Assembly (NCBI GenBank): GCA_002418005.1
Contig: DIDF01000009.1
Coordinates: 18,393-37,394 of the forward strand
DNA: 19,002 nt
Origin: Lactobacillaceae bacterium UBA5807
GTDB taxonomy: Bacteria > Bacillota > Bacilli > Lactobacillales > Lactobacillaceae
Reading direction: 5' to 3'
Below are positions 6,721-14,442 of this stretch, one piece after another; position 1 is the stretch's first letter, and every line of letters starts with the position of its first letter. A program made the position numbers and the translations under genes. Under the pieces are notes generated by a model. That model searched no databases and was not told where the DNA came from. It saw only the letters and a list, made by a program, of their open reading frames with translations.

Positions 6721-8160
6721 CTATTTTACTCCGGCGGGTTTATCTGCTTCAATTAACTTTTCCTGTAATGCGGCCAACCTTGATGTCATATAAACCGGGT
6801 AAAAATCCGGGTTAAATAACCTTTGAGTCGCAATCGGCAGTTCTTTAAGCATCTGCTTTGCCCGCTTTTGAATGGCAAAAACATTTGGTTGGTCTGTCTT
6901 CACAGATTTACCATCAAGGACCAATTCTTGAAGTGGCTTGGCATCGTAATTATAGATAGATTGATGACGTTCTACCGCCAATGGGTCAGCTTTAATTACC
7001 TCCATTGGACGGTCCAAAACCTCATCACTTAATGCAATTACATCAGCAAAAGCTTCATTAGTATTAGGCTTATACAACCGGTAAATTTGTTTTTTGCCTG
7101 GAAGCGTCAACTTTTCACGACTTGCACTTACCTTAATCTTAGGAATAACTTTACCGTCGGAAACAATTGCAGCCAGTTTATAAACTCCACTTAAAACAGG
7201 TGAAGTTTGACTGGTAATTAATTTTTCGCCAACCCCGAAATTGTCGAGTGGAGCGCCTTCATTTAAAAGAGCTTGAATAACGTGTTCATCTAAGGCATTT
7301 GAAGCAGTGATCTTGGCATCCGGAAAACCTGCGTCATCAAGCATCTTTCGAGCGCCCCTAGCCAACTGGGTAATATCGCCAGAATCAATTCTGATTCCCA
7401 CCGGTTTGTGGCCGGCCCTTTTTAACTCAGTAAAGACTTTAATGGCATTGGGAACCCCTGACTTTAAAACATCGTAAGTATCAACCAATAATGAAGCATT
7501 GTCGGGATAAACCGCTGCCCACTTTTCAAAAGCGGTCAACTCATCGGGAAAAGCTTCTACCCAAGCATGAGCCATTGTTCCAGCAGCGGGAATACCAAAT
7601 TTTTCGGCAGCCAAAACATTTGAGGTACTGGTGCAGCCACCAATAACAGCAGCCCGAGCACCAAAAGTGGCGCTATCAGGTCCTTGGGCTCTTCGGGCTC
7701 CAAATTCCATAACTGGCCGATCACCAGCGGCAAAAGTGATCCGGCGAGCCTTAGTAGCAATCAATGACTGATGATTCATAATATTTAAAACAATGGTCTC
7801 AAATAATTGAGTCTGAAGCAGTGGCCCTTGAATCGTTAACAGTGGCTCACGCGGAAAAACCGGGGTACCTTCTGGAATTGCTGACACCTGACAATCAAAG
7901 TGAAAGTCACTTAAATAATCCAAGAAATTCTCCTTAAACAGTTTAAGCGAACGCAAATAGTTTACATCTGCCTTTGAGAAGTGAAAATTCCTTAGGATAT
8001 CGACAACTTGTTCCAAGCCAGCACAAATAACAAAACTGCCATTATCGGGAATCTTTCTAAAGAAAACATCAAAGATTCCTTGTTCTTGATCAATAGTTTG
8101 CCGATAACCGTTAGCCATCGAGAACTCATATAAATCAGTTAACATTGATAAATTATCCAT
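6721..8160 (-). CDS. pncB: Nicotinate phosphoribosyltransferase
   Basis: Cytosolic enzyme that joins nicotinate and PRPP, with ATP hydrolysis, to give nicotinate mononucleotide, the entry step of NAD salvage (Preiss-Handler route). The 479 residues match the family length. Motifs visible are LTDLYEFSMANGY at the N-terminus, EFGARRAQG (152-160), GTMAHAWVEAF with His198 as the likely phosphorylated histidine, and RIDSGDITQLARGARK (257-272) of the phosphate-binding region. The ATG at 8160 has AAAGGGG upstream. Its leader holds two related inverted repeats (8190-8248), and the next gene upstream is an NrtR-like regulator, so pncB is probably its target. Confidence 0.96.
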   Translation of the reverse strand: MDNLSMLTDLYEFSMANGYRQTIDQEQGIFDVFFRKIPDNGSFVICAGLEQVVDILRNFHFSKADVNYLRSLKLFKENFLDYLSDFHFDCQVSAIPEGTPVFPREPLLTIQGPLLQTQLFETIVLNIMNHQSLIATKARRITFAAGDRPVMEFGARRAQGPDSATFGARAAVIGGCTSTSNVLAAEKFGIPAAGTMAHAWVEAFPDELTAFEKWAAVYPDNASLLVDTYDVLKSGVPNAIKVFTELKRAGHKPVGIRIDSGDITQLARGARKMLDDAGFPDAKITASNALDEHVIQALLNEGAPLDNFGVGEKLITSQTSPVLSGVYKLAAIVSDGKVIPKIKVSASREKLTLPGKKQIYRLYKPNTNEAFADVIALSDEVLDRPMEVIKADPLAVERHQSIYNYDAKPLQELVLDGKSVKTDQPNVFAIQKRAKQMLKELPIATQRLFNPDFYPVYMTSRLAALQEKLIEADKPAGVK

Positions 8161-8189
8161 TTTGAATTACCCCTTTGTTAAAATCATGG

Positions 8190-8248
8190 TAATAAAAGTC
8201 ATTTTTACTTTTATTAGTTTAAAAATAAAAGTTGAATCAACCTTTATT
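8190..8248 (-). promoter_or_regulatory. pncB promoter with two inverted repeats, candidate NrtR operators
   Basis: Repeat 1: TAATAAAAGT (8190-8199) with ACTTTTATTA (8207-8216), perfect 10-bp arms and a 7-bp spacer. Repeat 2: AATAAAAGTTG (8224-8234) with CAACCTTTATT (8238-8248), one mismatch. Both contain the half-site AATAAAAGT. On the minus strand a possible -35 TTGATT (8235-8240) and -10 TAATAA (8211-8216), 18 bp apart, lie inside the two repeats, so a bound repressor would block the promoter. Assignment to the neighbouring regulator is inferred from location. Confidence 0.65.
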
Positions 8249-8275
8249 ACAAGGTAACTCGACTATCCAACTATT

Positions 8276-9046
8276 TCAACTAAAGACATCTTTTAGTTTG
8301 AACATATTCGCCGGCCGTCCCGGATGGCTTGATGAACTGGTCCCAACTGCAGTGAATAGTTTGCTGTGGCTTTTTTTAAAATTGGAATTATCAATTTTTA
8401 CGACCGGTAATTTTAGAAATGGAGAGTAAACCATGCGAGCAGCTTTCAGAGTAAACCGTGGCCCTAAAATCAACAAAATATTCGGCTGATAATCCAGCTT
8501 ATTGGTGATCCGTCTGCAGGCGACCGTTAAAATCCATTCATGGTCAAAGGCCAGATGTTTGCCTGAGCGACCAGATTTTTTGAAATCTGAATAATATTGT
8601 GCCTCATTCTCACTTGGAGCAGTATAAAAGGTTAAATCGCCATTAGTAAATGAATAAGCTTGGTCAGTATAGCTCATGCTAAACCAACGGGCATCCGAAG
8701 CTCCGTATCCAGGTTTAAGGGTTGGCTGGTCAGGCAAAAAAGTCATATAGGCCAGCGACAAAGTTCTATCTCCTGGAGTCCGCTGATAGTTTGTAAAAGT
8801 TTCTAGCTGTTCGGTATGGCTATGAGACAATACCATACCAATTTTGTCTTTGACCAACCTCAAAGCACTTTGCCCGGCACTTTCGTTTTCTCGCATGAAA
8901 GTCTCAGGTAAAGCCCAGTATTCATTGAACGGATCAGTATTTCTTTTAACTAAAAGAATATTTACTTCATTGGTGGTCCGGTCAAAGCTCCAGATAATGT
9001 TGGTGATATTAATATATGGCCGTTCGAGTATGCTAGCTTGATCCAC
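8276..9046 (-). CDS. NrtR-like regulator: degenerate Nudix domain plus winged-helix domain
   Basis: A 256-residue protein with an N-terminal Nudix-fold domain (about 10-145) and a C-terminal winged helix (about 185-252). The Nudix box region (about 45-70) reads WALPETFMRENES, then ALRLVKDKIG. The glycine pair and the REL-EE glutamates needed for metal binding and hydrolysis are gone (RLVKDK), so it should not be an active hydrolase. The C-terminal FTL, NFKK and HPGRPANMFKL pattern is that of NrtR repressors, which sense ADP-ribose-type ligands and control NAD genes. pncB lies directly downstream with operator-like repeats. The start is GTG at 9046, preceded by AAGGGGG with 8-nt spacing. Ligand and target are inferred from family and context. 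Confidence 0.85.
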   Translation of the reverse strand: MDQASILERPYINITNIIWSFDRTTNEVNILLVKRNTDPFNEYWALPETFMRENESAGQSALRLVKDKIGMVLSHSHTEQLETFTNYQRTPGDRTLSLAYMTFLPDQPTLKPGYGASDARWFSMSYTDQAYSFTNGDLTFYTAPSENEAQYYSDFKKSGRSGKHLAFDHEWILTVACRRITNKLDYQPNILLILGPRFTLKAARMVYSPFLKLPVVKIDNSNFKKSHSKLFTAVGTSSSSHPGRPANMFKLKDVFS

Positions 9047-9162
9047 TTTGAATGCCCCCTTGAAACTAATTAACTATATGATAAAACTTTTTTTGTTTGA
9101 GGATATAAAGAAAGCTAAGATTATTGATCCTTTAAGAATAAAGAAAAAGGCCGATGTTTTAT

Positions 9163-9210
9163 GCCAGAAATTTTCTGGCCGTTTCAAAAAAATTAATTTG
9201 GTTTTACAAT
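9163..9210 (+). promoter_or_regulatory. Palindrome and -10 box upstream of the fructosamine-kinase-like gene
   Basis: A perfect palindrome with a single central base (GCCAGAAA-T-TTTCTGGC, 9163-9179) lies 25 bp before a -10-like TACAAT (9205-9210); the -35 (TTTCAA, 9182-9187) is poor. It could be an operator for either divergent gene or a small hairpin. The 175-bp gap between the GTG of the NrtR-like gene and 9222 holds nothing else recognisable. Confidence 0.4.
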
Positions 9211-9230
9211 TGGTCTGAGGAGTGATTAGT

Positions 9231-10085
9231 ATGGACGAAAAATGGTTATCACAATTACCAATTTCTGGAATTAAAAGAGCTATCCCGGTTGGCGGCGGCG
9301 ATGTCAATGTTGCCCACCGACTTGAAACTGATCAGGGCAAATATTTCTTGTTAACTCAGCCAAATACCACCGCTGACTTTTATGGCGGGGAAATTGCTGG
9401 GCTTAAAGCCTTTGCGGACGCTGATATTGAAGCCCCAAGAGTTTTAGGTAATGGCCAAATTGACGGGGACGCATACTTACTTTTAAATTACCTAGAAAGC
9501 GGTCAGGGTTCGCAAACCGATCTCGGTCATTTAGTCGCAAAACTTCATAAACACATGAGTCCAAATGGAAAGTTTGGCTTTGATTACCCCTACCAAGGCA
9601 ATGAAATGGCTTTTGATAACCACTGGACCGATTCATGGATTGAACTTTTTGTAAATCGGCGACTGGATAAACTCCGAGATGCAATCATGGAAAAGGGCCT
9701 TTGGGATCAAGAAGACAATGCGACCTACAAGAAGGCAAGACAAAAAATTGTTGATGCTTTATCCCAGCATGAAAGCAAACCTTCTCTGCTCCACGGCGAC
9801 CTTTGGGGCGGAAATTACATGTTCCTATCCAACGGTACAGCTGCTTTGATCGATCCAGCGGCATTTTATGGCGACCGTGAATTTGATTTAGGCGTCACAA
9901 CTGTTTTTGGTGGTTTTGAACCTGACTTTTATAAAGCCTATGGTGAAGAATTCCCACTTGATGAAGGTGCTGATAAGCGAATTAACTTCTACCGAATGTA
10001 TTATTTAATGGTTCATTTAAACAAATTTGGTGGCATGTATGCTGGTAGTGTTGCTGGAGCAATGGAGCAAGTACTAACTCAGTAA
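9231..10085 (+). CDS. Fructosamine kinase / ketosamine-3-kinase family protein
   Basis: A 284-residue protein of the fructosamine kinase branch of the aminoglycoside-phosphotransferase fold. Family members phosphorylate sugars on glycated amines so that the adduct breaks down. The catalytic loop HGDLWGGN (188-195, Asp190) and the metal-binding DPA (208-210) followed by DREFDLG are intact. The N-terminal lobe is unusual: where the family's ATP-contacting lysine is expected, the strand reads YFLLTQPN with no Lys. The ATG at 9231 is chosen over the GTG at 9222 because TGAGGAG ends 6-7 nt before the ATG and overlaps the GTG. It is a single gene, divergent from the NrtR-like gene; its substrate is unknown. 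Confidence 0.85.
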   Translation: MDEKWLSQLPISGIKRAIPVGGGDVNVAHRLETDQGKYFLLTQPNTTADFYGGEIAGLKAFADADIEAPRVLGNGQIDGDAYLLLNYLESGQGSQTDLGHLVAKLHKHMSPNGKFGFDYPYQGNEMAFDNHWTDSWIELFVNRRLDKLRDAIMEKGLWDQEDNATYKKARQKIVDALSQHESKPSLLHGDLWGGNYMFLSNGTAALIDPAAFYGDREFDLGVTTVFGGFEPDFYKAYGEEFPLDEGADKRINFYRMYYLMVHLNKFGGMYAGSVAGAMEQVLTQ

Positions 10086-10126
10086 ACAAAAACGGGACTT
10101 TACGAAAAGCCTCCGTATCTTAAGTA

Positions 10127-10169
10127 AAATATTGCCAATCAACCATATTTTGGCTGATTGGCAATATTT
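10127..10169. terminator. Bidirectional hairpin between the convergent kinase and permease genes
   Basis: A perfect 15-bp stem (AAATATTGCCAATCA at 10127-10141 with its complement at 10155-10169), a 13-nt loop that can add a CCA/TGG pairing, and A/T-rich flanks. It lies between the two convergent stop codons, so it can serve both. A small palindrome CTAAGCTTAG follows at 10173-10182. Confidence 0.75.
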
Positions 10170-10247
10170 GGCCTAAGCTTAGAAGACTGATTAAAGTCTC
10201 GCGTTTAATCGATAAAATTTTAAAAATCTATTTACTAATTTCAGAAA

Positions 10248-11183
10248 TTAAACAGCATTTTTATCATCTACACTTCTGCGGCCTCTTTGCAAAAGATAAA
10301 TCGCAAAAATAACCAAGATTGAACCAATGGCCTCAACCCAGTTAAATGGTAAACTAAGAAAAATCACGCTAAGAATAAATGTCACAACCGGCTGAACCGC
10401 ATCAACAATACTGATAACATCGGATGGAGCAAAATGAGTGCTATAAAGCAATAACCCAAATGGAAGAATCGTACCGACAAAAATTACTGTCAGCATTGAT
10501 AATACTAAAGTCGTTGTGATTGGCGGAGTATGCACCCAAATTGGCTGATGTAGATTAAATAATACCCCGGCAATTAAAGTTCCCCAGCCAAGTACAACCA
10601 AAGGCGGCTCTTCTTTAACGACGTTTCGCGGTAAAACAACATAAAAGGCAGCAGTGATTCCGGAACCAATTCCCCATAACAATGAGGAAACTGGAATTGC
10701 TAATTGAGCAAGGTTACCATGGGTAATCGCCAAAAGCACACCAATAAGAGCAATTCCAAAAGCGATTAAATCACTTCGTAATGGTTTTTGGTGTTTAAAT
10801 AACAAGCTTCCAATGACAATAAACAACGGGCTCAAATATTGTAAAATTGTTGCTGCCGCAGCAGTTCCAGTTTGAATTGAAATATAAAATGTCAGCAAAT
10901 TAGCCATTAAACCAAAAATAGCATAAGCAACTAGCCAACCCACTAGTCTTGGCGATTTAAAAACGTGAAAAATTCTCATTCGATAAATGGTAAAGTTGAT
11001 TACCAACAGAATCAGGCCAGCGCCGATGGTTCTCATCGAGAGAAACCAGCCAACCGGAATATCTTGGCCTTGAGAAATGAACTGCAAAACCGTTCCAGAA
11101 ATTCCCCACATTGTGGATGCCAGCAAGGCCCAAAAAATTCCTTTCATAACTACATTTGCTGGTCGTTTAACTTCTTTTTCCAT
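10248..11183 (-). CDS. EamA (DMT superfamily) permease
   Basis: A 311-residue integral membrane protein with about ten hydrophobic segments arranged as two repeated five-helix EamA halves, the normal size for drug/metabolite transporter (RhaT/RarD-like) exporters. Visible marks are the WALLASTMWGISGTV start of the first repeat (about 14-28), AAAATILQYLSPLFIV (about 107-122) and, in the second half, DAVQPVVTFILSVIFL. The C-terminal tail is basic (RGRRSVDDK). Substrates of this family, such as amino acids and metabolites, cannot be predicted from sequence. It has no partner genes and lies between two terminators. Confidence 0.85.
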   Translation of the reverse strand: MEKEVKRPANVVMKGIFWALLASTMWGISGTVLQFISQGQDIPVGWFLSMRTIGAGLILLVINFTIYRMRIFHVFKSPRLVGWLVAYAIFGLMANLLTFYISIQTGTAAAATILQYLSPLFIVIGSLLFKHQKPLRSDLIAFGIALIGVLLAITHGNLAQLAIPVSSLLWGIGSGITAAFYVVLPRNVVKEEPPLVVLGWGTLIAGVLFNLHQPIWVHTPPITTTLVLSMLTVIFVGTILPFGLLLYSTHFAPSDVISIVDAVQPVVTFILSVIFLSLPFNWVEAIGSILVIFAIYLLQRGRRSVDDKNAV

Positions 11184-11263
11184 ATAAATATTCAGTCCTC
11201 ACATTTATTACTCAATAAGAATTAATTTTACTCCAAAATCTTATCAAATAGGACATTTAAAGG

Positions 11264-11302
11264 GAAAAAATCCTCCATTTAATGAAAATGGAGGATTTTT
11301 TC
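11264..11302 (-). terminator. Strong intrinsic terminator of the copper operon
   Basis: A perfect 17-bp stem (11264-11280 with 11286-11302) and 5-nt loop, with A and T tracts at both ends, located about 34 nt after the copB stop. It could terminate in either direction; on the minus strand it ends copYB transcription before the permease gene. Confidence 0.9.
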
Positions 11303-11335
11303 TTCTATATTAATATTCAACTGAACAATACGATT

Positions 11336-13465
11336 CTAGATTTCCTTAATCGTCATCGCGTTAATTGCAACAAATATGGTACTCATCGACATTACGATTG
11401 CTCCAACCATTGGTGAAAGGACAAAGCCAATTGGAGCCAAAATCCCGGCGGCCAGCGGAATGGCAATAATATTGTAGCCGGCGCCCCACCAAAGGTTTTC
11501 GGTCATCTTGCGGTTGGTTTCCTTAGCCAATTTGATCAGTTTAGTAATATCATTTGGATTGGAATTAACGAGGACAACATCGGCACTATCAATGGCAACA
11601 TCTGTTCCAGAGCCAATCGCCACGCCAATATCCGCGCTAGCCAAACTTGGAGCGTCGTTCACACCATCACCGACAAACATAACCGTCCCTTTTTGTAAGT
11701 ATTGGTGAACGATTTTTTCTTTGTCTTCAGGCAACAATTCGGCCTGAAACTCTTTAATCCCAAGTTCATCAGCAACGACTTTGGCCGCATCTTTGTTATC
11801 GCCGGTAAGCATAACCGGAACAATATTTAATCGGTTAAATTCTTTAACCATCTTTTTGGCTTCTGGTTTAATTTTGTCACCCTGAGCAACAAAACCAATT
11901 GCCTTGCCATCATGCAAAAGAAAACTGACAGTATCACCTTGATTGAGAAGGCCCTTCAAAGGACTCTCATCATAAGTAATTTGATTTTTTTGAACATATC
12001 CTAAAGAAACAACTTGGTATTTTTGGCCATCAACGGTCCCGCTTAAACCAACGCCGGTCTGTTGAGATACATTGCCGGCTTCTTTAGGTTGAATTTTCTT
12101 TTTCTTAGCAGCTGCTAAAATCCCAGTAGCTAACGGATGAGTCGACTGATTTTCCAAAGAAGCAAGAATTCCTAAGATTTGATCATTTGAATAACTTTTA
12201 TCAAAGGATTGGAAATCACTGACACTAAATTTTCCTTGGGTCAAAGTGCCAGTTTTATCCATCAATACATATTTTAACGTCTTAATTTTTTCAATGGCAG
12301 CTCGATTAGAAACCAAGAGACCATTTGAAGCAGCAATCGCTGTACTTCTGGCAGTCACTAAAGGAACGGCCAGACCCAAAGCGTGGGGACAGGCAATAAC
12401 GAAAACCGTTACCGCAATTGAGAGAGCAAATGCTAAATCTCTGGTAATCAGCCAGCCGAAGAAAGAACCAACCCCGACAATTAAAGCCGCATAGAAAAGA
12501 TATCCGGCAACTTTATCGGCCATGGTTTCTGATTTTGATTTATTCTGTTGAGCATTTTGAACAAGTTTCATGACTTTTGATAGATAGCCACTTTCCCCAG
12601 TTCCACTAATTTTAAAAGTGAAGGTGCCAGAACCATTAATTGTCCCACCGATCACTTCATCCCCATTGTTTTTGGCAACGGCTTTAGATTCGCCAGTCAC
12701 CATTGATTCATTAATGCTGGTGCTGCCGGCAATTATCGTGCCGTCAGCCGGAATTTGTTCGCCAGCCCTAACCTGGACCATTTGCCCTTCTTTTAAATCT
12801 TTGACTGAAACGTCTGTTGTTTGATTATTTTCATCAACCAAATGAGCTTTATCAGGAAGGAGACTTGCGAGTTTATCAACCGCGGACCCGGCATTCATTA
12901 CCGTGTTCATTTCGATCCAATGGCCTAAAAGCATAATGACGATCAATGTTGAAAGTTCCCAAAAAAACGAATTAACCATAGGTTTCACGTGAAACACATT
13001 GTTGGCAATCACTGCATAAACACTATAAACATAAGCCACCGAAATTCCCATGGAAATCAGTGTCATCATCGCCGGTTTGCGTTCTTCAAGCTCACCTTTG
13101 GCACCAGAGAAGAATGGTTTGCCTCCATAAAAGAATAAAATTGTTCCTAAAATTGCCACAACCCAGTCGGAACCGGGAAAAGTAATCTGAAACGGTAATT
13201 TCATTCCCATCATCGGTGACATTATAATAATTGGGATGGTCAAAATTAAGGATACCCAAAACTTTTGTTTAAGATTTCCCATGTGCATCATGTGGCCGCC
13301 ATGCATCATCATGTCACCGCCACCCATATTGCCCATATCCATATTGTCCATGCTGCCCATTTCCTTTTTATCTTCAGGCTCGGACCTCATGTCAGCGGAT
13401 TGATGCATTTCTGACGTATCTTTCATGTCTTTCATTTTCTTCATATAGTCATCATTCATCTTCAT
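11336..13465 (-). CDS. copB: Copper-exporting P-type ATPase CopB (P1B-3)
   Basis: A 709-residue heavy-metal pump that uses ATP to move copper out of the cell. The N-terminus (1-63) is very rich in Met and His (MMMHGGHMMHMG around 52-63), as in CopB rather than the CxxC-type CopA. The transport site is C359-P360-H361, and the P1B-3 helix signatures are both present: N-x4-GYN-x4-P (657-670) and MSMSTIFVAINA (692-703). Catalytic motifs are TGES (257-260), DKTGT with phosphorylated Asp403, HP (443-444), TGDN (554-557) and GDGVND (599-604). It follows copY by 23 nt, with AAGGTGA before the ATG, and is therefore under the cop boxes at 13946-13986. No CopZ chaperone gene is adjacent. Confidence 0.95.
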   Translation of the reverse strand: MKMNDDYMKKMKDMKDTSEMHQSADMRSEPEDKKEMGSMDNMDMGNMGGGDMMMHGGHMMHMGNLKQKFWVSLILTIPIIIMSPMMGMKLPFQITFPGSDWVVAILGTILFFYGGKPFFSGAKGELEERKPAMMTLISMGISVAYVYSVYAVIANNVFHVKPMVNSFFWELSTLIVIMLLGHWIEMNTVMNAGSAVDKLASLLPDKAHLVDENNQTTDVSVKDLKEGQMVQVRAGEQIPADGTIIAGSTSINESMVTGESKAVAKNNGDEVIGGTINGSGTFTFKISGTGESGYLSKVMKLVQNAQQNKSKSETMADKVAGYLFYAALIVGVGSFFGWLITRDLAFALSIAVTVFVIACPHALGLAVPLVTARSTAIAASNGLLVSNRAAIEKIKTLKYVLMDKTGTLTQGKFSVSDFQSFDKSYSNDQILGILASLENQSTHPLATGILAAAKKKKIQPKEAGNVSQQTGVGLSGTVDGQKYQVVSLGYVQKNQITYDESPLKGLLNQGDTVSFLLHDGKAIGFVAQGDKIKPEAKKMVKEFNRLNIVPVMLTGDNKDAAKVVADELGIKEFQAELLPEDKEKIVHQYLQKGTVMFVGDGVNDAPSLASADIGVAIGSGTDVAIDSADVVLVNSNPNDITKLIKLAKETNRKMTENLWWGAGYNIIAIPLAAGILAPIGFVLSPMVGAIVMSMSTIFVAINAMTIKEI

Positions 13466-13488
13466 TTAAATCACCTTCAAACTGAAAA

Positions 13489-13929
13489 TTAATCTTCACT
13501 TTCTTCGACTTTATAATCTGCCGGAAGACAGTCGCACTGAACTTCTTTTGGAGCACTTTTCTCTTTTTTCTCCAAAGCGCTGATTAAATCTTTAATATCA
13601 TTTTGGGAAATTGGCAGTTTATCTACCGAATCAATCAAGGCAGAACCAATTTTCATCGCACACATATTGTCAAAAAGATCGGCAACGTGATCTTCCATTG
13701 ACTCAAGTTCGCCAACTTTGGCACTGTAAACATAAGAACGACCGGATTTTTCAGCGTTCAAAGCACCTTTATTGACCAAACGAGCCAGCAAGGTTTTTAC
13801 AGTGGAAGGTGACCAGTCAGTAGTCTCTTGAAGAATATCAATTAACTGGCTGCTGGTAACCTTACCGATTGTCCATATAATTCTCATGACTTTCCACTCG
13901 GAACCTGAAATAATTAAATCTGATTTCAT
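13489..13929 (-). CDS. copY: CopY/TcrY-family copper-responsive repressor
   Basis: A 146-residue BlaI/MecI-type winged-helix repressor (DNA-binding part about 5-70: SEWKVMRIIW, WSPSTVKTLLARLVNKG). It is the first gene of the copper operon and is preceded by two cop boxes, so it should repress copYB. Classical CopY ends in a CxCx4CxC metal switch; here only one CxC remains (C132, C134, in QCDCLPADYK), and the second pair is absent. Another Cys (C90) lies in the middle. Metal sensing may therefore differ or be weaker. AGGATT-type sites lie just before the ATG at 13929. Confidence 0.9.
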   Translation of the reverse strand: MKSDLIISGSEWKVMRIIWTIGKVTSSQLIDILQETTDWSPSTVKTLLARLVNKGALNAEKSGRSYVYSAKVGELESMEDHVADLFDNMCAMKIGSALIDSVDKLPISQNDIKDLISALEKKEKSAPKEVQCDCLPADYKVEESED

Positions 13930-13945
13930 TATTAAATCCTCCGTC

Positions 13946-14001
13946 TACATTTGTAAACCTAACTTTAAACTTAGTCTACAATTGTAAATTATAAAAGTCA
14001 A
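13946..14001 (-). promoter_or_regulatory. copYB promoter with two cop boxes
   Basis: Two matches to the CopY operator core TACANNTGTA: TACATTTGTA (13946-13955) and TACAATTGTA (13977-13986), both inside the wider GTCTACA..TGTAAA context and 31 bp apart. A -35-like TTGACT (13996-14001, minus strand) and a -10-like TAGACT (13973-13978) with a 17-bp spacer overlap the upstream box; an alternative -10 TATAAT is at 13988-13993. Confidence 0.9.
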
Positions 14002-14173
14002 ATGTTTGTTCATTTTAATTTGTGACAATGATTACCCATTACAACGATATAGCTCCGAAAGTCAATCATCTCCGCTTAATCCTAAAATGGGAATATAGAA
14101 AAGCCCAGCTATATTCCCATTTCAAAATTAATGCCCAATGATTCCAGACTTTCTCCGCACACAAAGCAAAACA

Positions 14174-14200
14174 AAAGAGACCCTGGGGAGGGGTCTCTTT
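14174..14200. terminator. Terminator-like hairpin
   Basis: AAAGAGACCC (14174-14183) pairs perfectly with GGGTCTCTTT (14191-14200) around a 7-nt loop. The minus-strand side is followed by T-rich sequence (TTTTGTTTTG), the plus-strand side by a shorter T stretch, so termination of leftward transcription from the 14443-14817 gene is the better reading. Confidence 0.65.
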
Positions 14201-14203
14201 CTT

Positions 14204-14311
14204 AAGGGGTTATTTATATGAATAGTAGAATTCTATAAGCTAGATTCATCTTTTGAGGAAATTATTGAGATGAAATTAGGTGTAACAAGTGGTGAAATTA
14301 TTGTAAGTTAG
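14204..14311 (+). pseudogene. Possible small peptide gene broken by a frameshift near its start
   Basis: AAGGGG (14204-14209) lies 8 nt before an ATG (14218), but that frame stops after six codons. In the +1 frame an open stretch from just after 14221 to a TAG at 14309-14311 reads like protein (FYKLDSSFEEIIEMKLGV, then TSGEIIVS). A one- or two-base change near 14221-14225 would join them into a peptide of about 32 residues. An internal ATG (14270) could give 13 residues. No family recognised; it may be chance. Confidence 0.3.
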
Positions 14312-14442
14312 TCACTCCTTACCAATAGAATTTGCAGTTTGAAGGGTTATAGTAAGTAGCTGTTTGCTATTTACTATGCTGTAAATATAGTTCCGTTAGC
14401 TTAAATGGAGCTTAAAATTCAAAATTAATTTTAAAAATTTTT

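Larger units (their letters stand above)
14002..14442. other. Gene-poor region with three inverted repeats and a broken short frame
   Basis: No complete gene is seen. The region contains: an inverted repeat at 14085-14098 with 14109-14122 (perfect 14-bp arms, 10-nt loop); a terminator-like hairpin at 14174-14200; a ribosome-binding-site plus short coding-like frame at 14204-14311; and a hairpin at 14349-14360 with 14366-14377 (12 bp, one G-T pair). It may hold a small RNA, a decayed small gene or the 3' region of the next minus-strand gene. Confidence 0.5.

Noticed and set aside
9222..9230. GTG start for the fructosamine-kinase-like gene
   Set aside because: It overlaps the Shine-Dalgarno sequence that serves the ATG at 9231.
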